64,000 nt of DNA from Leptospirales bacterium (GTDB lineage: Bacteria; Spirochaetota; Leptospiria; Leptospirales; Leptonemataceae): assembly GCA_019694655.1 (NCBI GenBank), contig JAIBBN010000003.1, positions 186,001-250,000 on the forward strand, given 5' to 3'. The position numbers and the translations under genes are program-made. Positions 8,449 through 17,970 of the stretch are shown piece by piece. The notes beneath the pieces were generated by a model that saw only the letters and a list, made by a program, of their open reading frames with translations, was not told where the DNA came from and ran no database searches. The first letter of the stretch is position 1. Every line of letters begins with the position of its first letter.

Positions 8449-9297
8449 ATGATGAAAGAAACTGCCATGCTGCCCTTTCCTCAGGATGAGGTCGAGGCGC
8501 GGCTCAAACTGCTGGTGCGTGTTCTTCCGGGGCTTGGCATGAATCTGCTGGCCATGCAGAAGGACGTGCACATCTCGCGCTCCCCCAGCGACGACGAAGA
8601 TTTTCGGTTGATGCAGCGCGCCGAGGGGGCCATCGAATCGGAGCTTGTCGATACGCTGCTGGCCAGTTTTCCCGCCGATCGCGTCAATGGCGAGATGCAA
8701 GGGCGCGTTGGCCGACCGGACGGCGAATTCGATTGGTGGATCGACGCCCTCGATGGAGCGCGCAATTACATCCACGGCCTGCCGCATTACTGCATTTCCG
8801 CCGGGCTCTGCTTTCGGACCGCTCCGGTAGCCGGCGTCGTTCTATCGCCGGTGTTCTCCGATCTTTACCACGCCATCTATGGCGGCGGCGCCTTTCGTAA
8901 CCATGAGCCCATTCAGGTTTCCACGGTCAGCGAAATGGGCCGCAGCCTGGTTGCTACTGGCCTGCCTTACCATCGTCAGGAAATCATCGCCGATCTGATG
9001 GGCGATATCAATGCCTTCATGCTCAGCGGCGCCGGTCTGCGTCGCAGCGGTTCCGCAGTGCTTGATCTATGCTGGATCGCAGAGGGACGCATTGATGCCT
9101 TCTGGGAGCGCGGTCTGTCGCCGCACGATCTGGCGGCCGGCGCGCTGATTGTGACCGAAGCTGGCGGCCGACTCTCCACCTTCGATGGACTGCCTTACCA
9201 ATTTTCGATGCCCGATGTCATCGCCGCCAATGCCCTGTTGCATCCGCGAGTCGTGGAAACGCTGCAGCGAGCGCGCAAAGTTGAAGGAATGAACTGA
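8449..9297 (+). CDS. Inositol-monophosphatase-family enzyme
   Basis: 282 residues. Motif A is WWIDALDGARNYIHG (W97, D99, D102), supplying metal ligands. Motif B is HDLAAGALIVTEAGG with D227. E82 in NGEMQG corresponds to the first-metal glutamate. The family hydrolyses small phosphomonoesters (inositol-1-phosphate, fructose-1,6-bisphosphate, histidinol phosphate, or 3'-phosphoadenosine phosphates) with Mg2+; substrate cannot be read from sequence. Inositol phosphates would fit a bacterium with inositol lipids, but that is only a suggestion. Two adjacent ATG codons (8449, 8452) are possible starts. It is transcribed divergently from the SpoIIE gene. Confidence 0.88.
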   Translation: MMKETAMLPFPQDEVEARLKLLVRVLPGLGMNLLAMQKDVHISRSPSDDEDFRLMQRAEGAIESELVDTLLASFPADRVNGEMQGRVGRPDGEFDWWIDALDGARNYIHGLPHYCISAGLCFRTAPVAGVVLSPVFSDLYHAIYGGGAFRNHEPIQVSTVSEMGRSLVATGLPYHRQEIIADLMGDINAFMLSGAGLRRSGSAVLDLCWIAEGRIDAFWERGLSPHDLAAGALIVTEAGGRLSTFDGLPYQFSMPDVIAANALLHPRVVETLQRARKVEGMN

Positions 9298-9310
9298 GCC
9301 GGCGATTGAT

Positions 9311-9559
9311 TCAGGCCCCGCGTTCGATGCGCGCCAGCGCGTCGCCCACCCGCACCACCTCGCCCACGGAGCGCAGCAGTGCGGAGATGACGCCATCAAA
9401 AGGCGCCTCCAGCGGAAAGGCCGCCTTGTCTGTGACGAGTTCGCATAGCTCCTGACCCTCGCGAACACGGTCGCCCTGGGCGATGTTCCAGGATACCAGC
9501 TCAATGCGCTCGGCGTCGCCAATATCCGGCACCTTTAAGTCGACCTGCTCTGCGCTCAT
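9311..9559 (-). CDS. Stand-alone biotinyl/lipoyl-domain protein
   Basis: 82 residues, essentially one lipoyl/biotinyl domain and nothing else. It starts VDLKVPDIGDAERIELVSW, like the N-terminal domain of 2-oxoacid dehydrogenase E2 subunits. The swinging-arm lysine is K45 in ELVTDKAAF, where the DKA context favours lipoate over biotin (which usually has MKM). No E1, E2 catalytic core, E3, glycine-cleavage or carboxylase gene is nearby, and no linker or catalytic domain follows. It may serve a distant complex or act as a free lipoyl carrier. An in-frame upstream ATG at 9658 would add 33 residues lacking domain character, so 9559 is preferred. Confidence 0.8.
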   Translation of the reverse strand: MSAEQVDLKVPDIGDAERIELVSWNIAQGDRVREGQELCELVTDKAAFPLEAPFDGVISALLRSVGEVVRVGDALARIERGA

Positions 9560-9684
9560 ACGCTCATCGAGCCTGCGGGCGATGAACTGGCAAGCAGCTT
9601 CGCCCGTCCGGTTGTCGGAAAACGGTTGTAGCCTGGAACGGCGGGCGGCGTCGTACACAACAGGGAGCTTGCAAGCAGGGAATC

Positions 9685-10662
9685 ATGGCCGCCGCTCAAC
9701 TCGAAGCAATCCGCGCCAGTCTCGAAAAGACTACGATGCTGCCGCACGAAATCGACCAGGCCATGCCGCTGATCGACGAGATCCTGGCGCTCAAGAAACA
9801 GAAGAACGCCGTCATACTGGGCCACAACTATATGACCCCCGATGTCTACCATGGCGTTTCCGATTTTGTCGGCGATTCGCTGGGACTGGCGCGGCTGGCA
9901 GCCGCTTCCGATGCCGATATCATACTTTTCAATGGCGTGCATTTCATGGCTGAAACCGCCAAGATTGTGAATCCACAGAAACTGGTTCTGATCGCCGACC
10001 TCAAGGCTGGATGTTCGCTGGCCGAGTCGATCACCGCCGCCGATGTGCGAGCGTTGCGTCAGCAATATCCCGGGGCGCCGGTGGTGACCTACGTAAACTG
10101 TTCGGCAGCGGTAAAAGCCGAAACAGACATCTGCTGCACAAGCGCCAACGCACTGCGCGTCGTGGAAAGCCTGCAAGAAGATACGATAATCTTTTTGCCA
10201 GATGAATTTCTGGCGCGTAATGTGCAGCAAAAGACAGCCAAGCGCATCATCTCCTGGGAACGCGGCAAGTGTATGGTCCACGAACTCTATCGCGGCGATG
10301 ATATCGATGCAGCGCGCCGCCAGTTCGACGACCTGCTGGTCATCGCCCATCCGGAGTGCGACGTGGATGTGACCGGACGCGCCGACTACGCCGGCAGCAC
10401 TTCACAGATGGCCGACTACATCGCATCCACTGATCGAAAAAACATCATGCTGGTTACCGAGTGCAGCATGGGCGACAACCTGCGCGCCCAATTTCCAGAG
10501 CGGCATTTCGTATCCACCTGTCATACCTGTCCGCATATGAAGAAGATCACCTTGCGCGGCGTGCGCGATGCGCTGCTCTACAACCAGTATGCGGTGGATG
10601 TGCCTGAAGAAATCCGTCGTCGAGCGCGGCGCGCCGTAGATCGAATGTTGGAGATCGCCTGA
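9685..10662 (+). CDS. nadA: Quinolinate synthase
   Basis: 325 residues, near the usual length for NadA. It condenses iminoaspartate with dihydroxyacetone phosphate to quinolinate in de novo NAD synthesis, in the cytoplasm. The three [4Fe-4S] ligands are visible: C110 in DLKAGC, C196 in WERGKC, and C282 in [12 protein letters not shown]. Substrate segments ILGHNYM and [11 protein letters not shown] are intact. nadB and nadC are not adjacent. An AGGGA ribosome site sits a few bases before the ATG. UPF0182, ispF and a sensor gene follow on the same strand with short gaps and probably share the transcript. Confidence 0.96.
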   Translation: MAAAQLEAIRASLEKTTMLPHEIDQAMPLIDEILALKKQKNAVILGHNYMTPDVYHGVSDFVGDSLGLARLAAASDADIILFNGVHFMAETAKIVNPQKLVLIADLKAGCSLAESITAADVRALRQQYPGAPVVTYVNCSAAVKAETDICCTSANALRVVESLQEDTIIFLPDEFLARNVQQKTAKRIISWERGKCMVHELYRGDDIDAARRQFDDLLVIAHPECDVDVTGRADYAGSTSQMADYIASTDRKNIMLVTECSMGDNLRAQFPERHFVSTCHTCPHMKKITLRGVRDALLYNQYAVDVPEEIRRRARRAVDRMLEIA

Positions 10663-10675
10663 GCGCAAGGCGTCC

Positions 10676-13417
10676 ATGAAATCGAGAATTACCTGGGTCA
10701 TTTTGCTGACCAGCATCGCCCTGCTGGCAGTAGCGTTGAGCGCCTTTTCCTCTTTCTTTGTTGACTACTTATGGTTTAGCTCGCAGCTACAGGCCGACGC
10801 CTGGCGGCGCACCTTGCAGCAGCGCCTGCTCTTTTACGGACTGGGCGCCTTGATGTCCTGGGCTGCCGCAACGGCGGGCTTTCGCATCGCCGCCTGGCGA
10901 AGAAAAAACTATATCTTGCTGAATCGCGGTCCTTCTGGCGACGCCTTCTTTCACCTTGCCGCAGCCTTGCTCGGTCTGGCGGTGGGAGGGCCTTTTGCCC
11001 AACCGCAGTGGAAGCTCTGGGCGCTGGCCCTTGCGGCGCCGGAGTCCGGCGTCATCGATCCGGTGCACGGTCTGGATGCATCGGTCTACATGTTTCACCT
11101 TCCGCTCTACGCTCAGCTTCTGCAAGATGCAGCCTTCCTGATTGTCACAGCCGCGCTTTTTGGCGCCGCCGCCTATCTGGCGCCGCTGCGCAATCTGGCC
11201 GGTCGTTGGAACTGGCGTTCGGCGGAACGCGCCATGTTTTTTGCTCTCCCCCAGCTGGCGCTCAGCGGCGCACTGTTGCTGGCGGTTCTTGCACTTGCCG
11301 CGCTGCTGGCGCGCTTCACGGCGGTCATTTCCGGAAGCGCGGACAATATCTCCGGCGCGTCCTACCTTGACGCTCATGCTCGACTGCCCGCCTACTTTTT
11401 AGCCGCGGGCTTGTGCGCGGCAGGCGCCGTGGCCCTGGCTATTTGCGGCTTCCTGCGCAGCTGGCGGCCGCCAGCGCTCAGCCTGGCGGCCCTCGCCGTG
11501 CTGCTTTTTGGGACGCTTCAGCTCTATCCGGGCTTCGTTTATTTCACGGAGGTCTATTCCAGCGAGGCGATTGCCCAGGCGCCCTTTGTTCGGCGCAGCA
11601 TCGAATTCACCCGACGCGGCTTTGGCGTTTGGGCGGTGCGACTGGGGCGACTGCCATCGGCCGGTCGCTTTGGCGCCGGCGCGCTGCGCAGCCAGTTGAA
11701 TCTAGAAGCAATCCCGCTGTGGAGCAAGCAAGAGGCGCGCAACGCCTTTCGGCAGCAACAGTCGTGGCGAAGCTTCTACGATTTCAATGATGTGGATTTG
11801 ATTCGCTACCAGATCGATGGTCGTCCGCGTGAAATGCTCAGCGCGGCGCGCGAATTAAACCGCGCCCGCTTACCGGAAGGATCGCGCAGCTGGGAGGCGC
11901 GGCGGCTGCAATTCACCCACGGCTACGGCATGGTCATGGCGCCGGTAGCCGCCGCCGGCGCCGAGGGCGCCCCGCAATACTGGATGCGCGATGTGCCGCC
12001 GTCTGCGGCCCGTCCGGGTTTGCCGGGTTTGCGCCGCCCGGCGATCTACTTTGGCGAGGCGGACAACGAATACGCCGTGGTGCGCACCGCTCTACCTGAG
12101 GCCGATTACCCGCTGGAGGAAGGCTACGCCGAGACCGCCTATGATGGAATGGGCGGCATCGAGATCGGCGCAGGGCTTCGGAAATTCTTCATCGCGCTGC
12201 AATTCGATTTCTGGAATTTGCTTTTCTCGGAATATATCAAGAAAGATTCGCGCATCCTGCTGAATCGCGAAATCCGCGGCGCCGTTCAGAAGATTGCCCC
12301 CTTTCTGGTCCAGGACAGCGATCCCTATCTGGTTGCCGCCGACGACGGCCGACTGTACTGGATCCTGGACGCTTACACGGTTAGCTCTCGCTATCCCTAT
12401 GCGGCTGCAGTAGATGGCATCCTGAGCGCGGCGTTGCCAAGCTCGGAGCAGCGACTGCGCGCAACCTTTCGCGGACGAAACTACGTACGCAACTCCGTCA
12501 AGGCGGTGATTGATGCCTACGATGGCCGTGTGCGCCTCTATATTTTTGACCGCAACGATCCCCACATTCGCGCCTGGTCGCGCATCTATCCGGAGATGTT
12601 CTTGCCGATCAAAGAAATGCCGGCCTCTTTGCGCCGGCGTCTGCGGCATCCGCGCGATCTATTCATGCTCCAGGCTGCCGTCTACGCCACGCATCATGGC
12701 GAGGATGTTCAGGCATTCCTGAAGGGCGAAGACCGCTGGCAATTTGGTACGGAGGTTGTGCAGGGCGTACAGCAAGCTATGGATGCGCGCTACGGGGTCG
12801 TAGAGCTGCCCGATGAATCTACGCCGGAGTATGTGATTTCACTGCCGCTGATTTCTCCCGCCCGCCAAACAATGGTGGCGTGGATAGCGGCGCGCTGTGA
12901 TTTTCGCGACAATCCGCAGGCCAATCGCTTTGGCGAGATTGTCGTCTACCAGGCGCTGCGCAGCCAGGCGCCGCCTGGTCCGCTGCAAATTGAATCTTTG
13001 ATCGAGCAGAATCCGGATATTTCGCGAGAGATGGCGGAGTGGAACCAACAGGGCGACCGCGTGCTGCGCGGAAGGCTCAGCGTCCTGCCAGTAGATGATA
13101 GCATTCTTTACGTGGAGCCTATCTTTGTCCAGCCGCCCAAAGGCGGCAGCGCCGAATTGCGTCGCGTTGTAGCAAGCGATGGCAATGTTCTGGCCGCTGG
13201 CGATTCGCTGGACGCAGCGCTGCTGGCGCTGGCCGCCGCCAGCCAGCAGGATGCCTCGCCGCCGGAATCGCCCGATGCCGATTTACGCGCTGTGGCCGCG
13301 CGCGCCCTTACAGCTTTGAAGCGGGCGCAAACCGCCGCCGGGGCCGGCGACTGGGTGGAGTACGGACGACAGATGACTGAGTTACGCACATTCTTGAATC
13401 GTATGGTGGCGCAGTGA
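10676..13417 (+). CDS. UPF0182-family integral membrane protein
   Basis: 913 residues, the typical size of this widespread uncharacterised family. The first ~280 residues hold about seven hydrophobic helices, starting with residues 7-30. The remainder is a large soluble portion with the conserved family stretch [20 protein letters not shown] followed by [20 protein letters not shown] Ser/Ala/Asp-rich low-complexity segment precedes the C-terminal helix. No biochemical role is established for the family. It lies 13 bases after nadA and its stop overlaps the ispF GTG start, so it belongs to the same operon. Confidence 0.92.
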   Translation: MKSRITWVILLTSIALLAVALSAFSSFFVDYLWFSSQLQADAWRRTLQQRLLFYGLGALMSWAAATAGFRIAAWRRKNYILLNRGPSGDAFFHLAAALLGLAVGGPFAQPQWKLWALALAAPESGVIDPVHGLDASVYMFHLPLYAQLLQDAAFLIVTAALFGAAAYLAPLRNLAGRWNWRSAERAMFFALPQLALSGALLLAVLALAALLARFTAVISGSADNISGASYLDAHARLPAYFLAAGLCAAGAVALAICGFLRSWRPPALSLAALAVLLFGTLQLYPGFVYFTEVYSSEAIAQAPFVRRSIEFTRRGFGVWAVRLGRLPSAGRFGAGALRSQLNLEAIPLWSKQEARNAFRQQQSWRSFYDFNDVDLIRYQIDGRPREMLSAARELNRARLPEGSRSWEARRLQFTHGYGMVMAPVAAAGAEGAPQYWMRDVPPSAARPGLPGLRRPAIYFGEADNEYAVVRTALPEADYPLEEGYAETAYDGMGGIEIGAGLRKFFIALQFDFWNLLFSEYIKKDSRILLNREIRGAVQKIAPFLVQDSDPYLVAADDGRLYWILDAYTVSSRYPYAAAVDGILSAALPSSEQRLRATFRGRNYVRNSVKAVIDAYDGRVRLYIFDRNDPHIRAWSRIYPEMFLPIKEMPASLRRRLRHPRDLFMLQAAVYATHHGEDVQAFLKGEDRWQFGTEVVQGVQQAMDARYGVVELPDESTPEYVISLPLISPARQTMVAWIAARCDFRDNPQANRFGEIVVYQALRSQAPPGPLQIESLIEQNPDISREMAEWNQQGDRVLRGRLSVLPVDDSILYVEPIFVQPPKGGSAELRRVVASDGNVLAAGDSLDAALLALAAASQQDASPPESPDADLRAVAARALTALKRAQTAAGAGDWVEYGRQMTELRTFLNRMVAQ

Positions 13418-13902
13418 AAACGATGCGCGTCGGGCAGGGCGTCGATTTTCATCGCTTGATTCAGGATCGGAATCGCCCGCTAATGATCGGCGGCATCGAA
13501 ATCCCGGGCGATCTGGCGCTACAGGGTCACTCCGATGCCGATGTCGGACTGCATGCCCTGAGCGACGCACTTCTTGGCGCCCTGGCCCTTGGAGATATCG
13601 GCGATCATTTCCCGGATACCGATCCGGCCTGGCGCAATATGGATTCCTCGGCTATCTTGCAGCATTGTCTGCAGAAGATGCTGGAACGCGGCTATGGTCT
13701 GTCCAATGTCGATCTGACCTTGCTTGGCGAGCAACCCAGGATCAAGCCGCATCGGCAAAGAATGCGCGAGCGCCTGGCGGACCTGCTTGATCTACCGCTG
13801 GACGCTGTCAGCGTCAAAGCAACCACCACGGAAAAGATGGGCGCCCTGGGACGCGAAGAAGGCCTTGCAGCGATGGCCGTCGTCCTTCTGATTCCTGCTT
13901 GA
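13414..13902 (+). CDS. ispF: 2-C-methyl-D-erythritol 2,4-cyclodiphosphate synthase
   Basis: 162 residues, normal for the trimeric IspF of the MEP isoprenoid pathway. Zinc ligands D11, H13 and H47 are present, as are the GHSDADV segment and [14 protein letters not shown]. The C-terminal [19 protein letters not shown] cytidine-binding motif is complete. It begins with GTG overlapping the UPF0182 stop (GTGA); an ATG nine bases later would trim three residues without loss of motifs. IspD is not adjacent, so the common ispDF pair is split here. Confidence 0.96.
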   Translation: MKTMRVGQGVDFHRLIQDRNRPLMIGGIEIPGDLALQGHSDADVGLHALSDALLGALALGDIGDHFPDTDPAWRNMDSSAILQHCLQKMLERGYGLSNVDLTLLGEQPRIKPHRQRMRERLADLLDLPLDAVSVKATTTEKMGALGREEGLAAMAVVLLIPA

Positions 13903-13932
13903 GTCGCGCGCAGCGTAGTTCTTGATGCGCCG

Positions 13933-16215
13933 ATGAGGGCGGCTTGTTTCTGGTTTGCGACCGGTCTCTCGCTGAGCGCATTGTGCGGCCTTGGGGCTCA
14001 ACCGACAACCCCGCTTTCCATTGACTTGAATGCCGAAACGGCCTGTGTTCGAGCCTGGTCGCCAGCCGCCGCCAGTGAATTTGCTTTAGGAGCGCAGGCC
14101 GACCAACTGCACAGCTTGCAAGAGAATCCCGACTGGCATTGTGCGCCGCCATCGCAAAGCGGGAGCAGGCGTCTGCGGGCCAGCGACTGGCCCCTGGCTG
14201 CGCCATCGTCTCTGGCAGAGCGCCTCTGGCCTGGCAAAGCGGCGCCACAGGAAATGACCGCTGTCCTGGCTTATAGCCTCAGTGCTGAACAATTGCAAAG
14301 GGGCCCGTGGCGTCTGGAATTGCAGTCGATTTCATCGCAGTGGATCATATATCTCAACGGTCGGGCCCTGCACAGTTGCTGGCCGGCGGAAGGCATCGGA
14401 CCAACGGCGGCCTACTATGCCAGGCTCTGCCCCAAACCGGTCTGGAAACACCGCCTTTCGGTGGCGATTCCTCCGGATTGGCAGCAAGTCGGGCGCAACC
14501 TGCTGGTGTTTCGGTTCCGCGGCGACCTGCGCCTGCTTTCCACCGGCCTGCCAGAGCCGGGAACCCATCAACTACAGGCGGGCGGCGAACGCGATGCCGA
14601 GTTGTCGCTTCGATTCAGCTTTGGATTGCTGATGCTCTTCTTTTTTACCGGGCTCTTTCACGTTGCATTGTTTGCAATGCGCCGCGACGAGAAGGCCAGT
14701 ATCTATTTTGGTCTCTTTTCGATCGTACTGGCTCTCTACTACTTCAGTCGAAGCATCTGGCGGGAAGTTTTTTATGCTCCGCTGGCTATAACAGAGCGCG
14801 TGGAAAATGGAATGCTGGCGCTGCTGACGCCCTTGATCGGCATCGCCCTTGAGCTGCTGATCGAACGGCGCCGTATATCCTCCGTATCGCGCGTTGGCGT
14901 CATCTATTTTGGACTGCTGGCGATCTTGATGGCGGTCGGGCCGCCGCACTACGCCGAGTTTCTCATTCCGCTATGGCAAATCACCGCGCCGTTGTTCATA
15001 GTGTACTATATTGCGCTCCTGGTTCAGGGCGCCTATCGCAGCGCGCGCACGCCCGAGGGACTCTCGGCGCAGGCGGCTCTGGCGTCGCCCTCGCTGCAAT
15101 TGATCCTGGGCGCCGCGCCGCTGGCCGCCGCTGGCATCGTTGATATCGTTGCCGCCGGCTACTATCGGGACCGTCTCGAACTTACGCCTTATGCCATGCT
15201 GCTCTTTTTGGGCGTCGTTTCCGTCATCCTGGCGCGCCGCTTTGTTCGGGCGATTGAGAAAGTCGATCTGCTCAACCGCCAGATGAATGAGCGCATGGAG
15301 GACTTGAATCGGGTCAATCGCTCGCTGGCCGAGTCCGAAAGCCGCTACCGATCGATGATTGAGGGCGCCAGCGACATCATTCTCAGTCTGGATTCCAATC
15401 TATGCATTCTGGACGCCAATCGCAACCTCCATCGATTGCTGGGCATCTCGCTGCAGGTTGCGCGCGGTCGTCCTTTGATGGATCTGGTTTATCTGGATCG
15501 CGATGAGGCGTCCGGCATTACCAGCAAGCAGCTGCTGAAAGAGAAGCTGGAAACCTGCCGGCAGAATCGGACGCCCTTCTGGCTGAAGGTGCGCTTGCTA
15601 TCGCATTACACCGGCGAACCGCGCGAGCTGCACCTGCGCGTCGATGCCGCCGAACGCAACGGGGAAGTCGAACTGACCTGCAAGCTGTCAAGCGTCGTTG
15701 AAGATAGCCTGCTGCGCTATTTTGTTTCGGAACGGCAGAAATATGTGCTGAGCAACTCCATGGTCAGCGCCGAGGAGTTATCACAACGACTGGTGCGCAA
15801 TCTGGAAAAGTATCTGGAGGAGAGTCACGTTGTCGGCGTTCGCTTTGGGCTGCGCGAAATGCTGGTCAACGCCATTGAACACGGCAACCTGGCGATCAGT
15901 TTCGATGAAAAGACGCGCGAACTAACCGCTGGCAACTACAAGAAATTCATTCGCGCGCGTCAGCAGGATGATCGCTACCGGCAGCGTCGCGTTGTCGTGC
16001 ACTATTCGCTCAATCCGCTGCGCGTAATTTTCCTGATTGAGGATCAGGGGAATGGATTCGATTGGCGCCAGCGATTGCAGCGCAGTCCGGATCATGATAC
16101 TCCGCACGGCCGCGGCATTCAGCTTACTTCCCACGCCTTCGATCGGATTCGCTATTTAGGAAATGGCAATCGCGTCTACTTGCTCAAGCGTCTGGGGCGT
16201 CGTCGCAGTCTCTGA
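13933..16215 (+). CDS. 7TM-DISM sensor with PAS and anti-sigma-type ATPase domain
   Basis: 760 residues. A signal peptide (about 1-22) precedes a periplasmic beta domain (about 23-215) and seven membrane helices (about 225-440), the 7TM-DISM architecture common in Leptospira. A short coiled coil leads to a PAS domain (about 470-590, starting ESRYRSMIEGASDIILSLD). It ends in a GHKL ATPase with N-box REMLVNAIEHGN (~640), G1 box IEDQGNGFDW and G2 box PHGRGIQL (~724). No HisKA-type phosphoacceptor helix or H-box is seen. The ATPase therefore resembles RsbW/SpoIIAB-like serine kinases rather than a classical histidine kinase, and it could be a kinase for STAS partners such as those at 2.8 and 4.6 kb. 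That pairing is inference. Confidence 0.87.
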   Translation: MRAACFWFATGLSLSALCGLGAQPTTPLSIDLNAETACVRAWSPAAASEFALGAQADQLHSLQENPDWHCAPPSQSGSRRLRASDWPLAAPSSLAERLWPGKAAPQEMTAVLAYSLSAEQLQRGPWRLELQSISSQWIIYLNGRALHSCWPAEGIGPTAAYYARLCPKPVWKHRLSVAIPPDWQQVGRNLLVFRFRGDLRLLSTGLPEPGTHQLQAGGERDAELSLRFSFGLLMLFFFTGLFHVALFAMRRDEKASIYFGLFSIVLALYYFSRSIWREVFYAPLAITERVENGMLALLTPLIGIALELLIERRRISSVSRVGVIYFGLLAILMAVGPPHYAEFLIPLWQITAPLFIVYYIALLVQGAYRSARTPEGLSAQAALASPSLQLILGAAPLAAAGIVDIVAAGYYRDRLELTPYAMLLFLGVVSVILARRFVRAIEKVDLLNRQMNERMEDLNRVNRSLAESESRYRSMIEGASDIILSLDSNLCILDANRNLHRLLGISLQVARGRPLMDLVYLDRDEASGITSKQLLKEKLETCRQNRTPFWLKVRLLSHYTGEPRELHLRVDAAERNGEVELTCKLSSVVEDSLLRYFVSERQKYVLSNSMVSAEELSQRLVRNLEKYLEESHVVGVRFGLREMLVNAIEHGNLAISFDEKTRELTAGNYKKFIRARQQDDRYRQRRVVVHYSLNPLRVIFLIEDQGNGFDWRQRLQRSPDHDTPHGRGIQLTSHAFDRIRYLGNGNRVYLLKRLGRRRSL

Positions 16216-16219
16216 TAGT

Positions 16220-17968
16220 TCAGCGCTCGGCCGCCTGCAGCAACGCCTGCAAGCGTCGATAGCGCGCCTGGTCCGATACCGCTGCAAAATAGTATTCCTC
16301 GAAATGCATTGCATCCCTTTGCAGTTCCTGCAGCGCGTGATTTCGCTTCATATATTGATCCAGATATTCAGGAAAATTTACAAATTGCAGCTCCCTGTGT
16401 TCTGCAAGCTTTTCCATGACCTGCGGACGGTAGCGGATGATTTCAAAATCGGCCGGCATGCCCTGCAGACGAAGGCGATTCCAGCCGAAGTCCCGTTCTG
16501 GCGGCGGCGGATAGAGCGATAGATCAACGGCGCGCTCGCGCAGATAGGCAACGCTCGCCGCCTTCTCGTGACCAATTCGTCCCCGTTGGAGCAGGTTCTG
16601 GCGAGCCAGTTTCGCTTCGGTCAAACCGGTAGAAGCCTCCACAGCAAATAGCGGATCAAGGTAGTAGATCAAATGCGCCCCGGCCCCCCAGAAGGCAAGT
16701 CGGGCGCCGCTCCGCTGAATCAGAGGCGACAGGCTTTCCAGCCAGATCGCGTTGCGTTGCATGCCAGTTCGCGAGTAGATTGCCGACTCTTCGACGATTC
16801 CCAGGCCCCAGAGCCAATTCCGGCTCGGCTGGAAGCGATAGGGGTCCGCGCGCAGCGCTGTTGCTGCAGTCACAAGGACGGTCAACGCCAGCGTCCAGCT
16901 CCTTGCCTCGCGCAAGTAATGTACGCTCCAGAGCATGGCCCGCGCCAGCAGGAAATAGCTCAGTGGTGCAATTACCACCAAATGGCGTGCAAACATGAAA
17001 TCGCCGCCGATCCATACGACGTAGAGACTCCACGCTAGCAGGGCGCCGGCTACGGGAGCAATGCGTTCTTCGCAGGCGTTCTCAGCTCTTGAAGAAGCAG
17101 CTGGCATTTGCCTTACGCGCTCCTTTGCAGCAAGCCGGCGATAAAGCGCCAGCAAAAGCACCAGCAGAGCGCAGGCTGGCAACATCCAGTAGCTGCCATA
17201 ATATGCGGCGCTGTAGGCAGCGCCCTGCCGCCAGTAAGCCTGAGCGGCAGATTTTGCGTAGAATGTATTGGGAAACAATGCCCCAAAGTACTGCCAGCGC
17301 CAGATCCAGTAAGCGGCAAAGAGCAACATTGCTGGCGCCTGCAGCCGAAGCAGTCGCAGAGCTTCGCCTGCTGCCGCCGCCCGGCGCACCGCCGGCCGCG
17401 ATCCCGGCGCTGTTCGCAGCGCCTGAAGCAGCATGCCGGCGAGTGCGCCGCCATAGAGCGCCATTGCGTCCGGGCGTAGCAGTCCGGCCAAAGCCAGCAG
17501 CAGAAAACCGCGCCAGAGAGGAGCGCGGCCGAGAGAGAAATCAAACAGGGCGGCGCTGACGAATAGCGTGAAAGCCATCGTCTCCAGCCCCGAAGTGGCA
17601 AACAGGCTCAGGTGCTGGTGGACGACGAGCGGCAGCACTGCCAGCAACCAGTGACGACCAAGGACCTGCTGCGCCGTCTGCGCGCTCAGCCAGAGCAACA
17701 ACGCGTACGCCGCAATGCCCATTGCAATCGAGAAGGTTTCTGGAGCAACACCCAGGGCCATGCCTCCGGATAGTAACACCGTCCACAGAAAGTTGGTGTA
17801 GCCTTCCACACGTTCGCCGCGGTTGAATGCCAGCTCGCCGTAGCGCAGCAGGTTTCGGGCGTAGCGAAAACTGATGAACGCATCGTCGCACAGCCAGCGC
17901 AATTGCCAGGCATGAACGGCAGCCGACAGGCAAAGCAAGATAGCGACAATCGAGCGCCAGCGACCCAT
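16220..17968 (-). CDS. GT-C-like multipass membrane glycosyltransferase
   Basis: 582 residues, with around ten predicted membrane helices in the first ~400 and a C-terminal extracytoplasmic portion. The first loop carries LCDDAFISFRYARNLLRYG (D28-D29), followed by NRGERVEGYTNFLW. This is the acidic-pair signature of GT-C enzymes that use polyprenyl-phosphate sugars. A role in decorating LPS, lipids or proteins on the periplasmic side is likely; donor and acceptor are unknown. It starts two bases after the stop of another GT-C-like gene and is the last gene of the gyrB transcript. Confidence 0.75.
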   Translation of the reverse strand: MGRWRSIVAILLCLSAAVHAWQLRWLCDDAFISFRYARNLLRYGELAFNRGERVEGYTNFLWTVLLSGGMALGVAPETFSIAMGIAAYALLLWLSAQTAQQVLGRHWLLAVLPLVVHQHLSLFATSGLETMAFTLFVSAALFDFSLGRAPLWRGFLLLALAGLLRPDAMALYGGALAGMLLQALRTAPGSRPAVRRAAAAGEALRLLRLQAPAMLLFAAYWIWRWQYFGALFPNTFYAKSAAQAYWRQGAAYSAAYYGSYWMLPACALLVLLLALYRRLAAKERVRQMPAASSRAENACEERIAPVAGALLAWSLYVVWIGGDFMFARHLVVIAPLSYFLLARAMLWSVHYLREARSWTLALTVLVTAATALRADPYRFQPSRNWLWGLGIVEESAIYSRTGMQRNAIWLESLSPLIQRSGARLAFWGAGAHLIYYLDPLFAVEASTGLTEAKLARQNLLQRGRIGHEKAASVAYLRERAVDLSLYPPPPERDFGWNRLRLQGMPADFEIIRYRPQVMEKLAEHRELQFVNFPEYLDQYMKRNHALQELQRDAMHFEEYYFAAVSDQARYRRLQALLQAAER

Positions 17969-17970
17969 GC

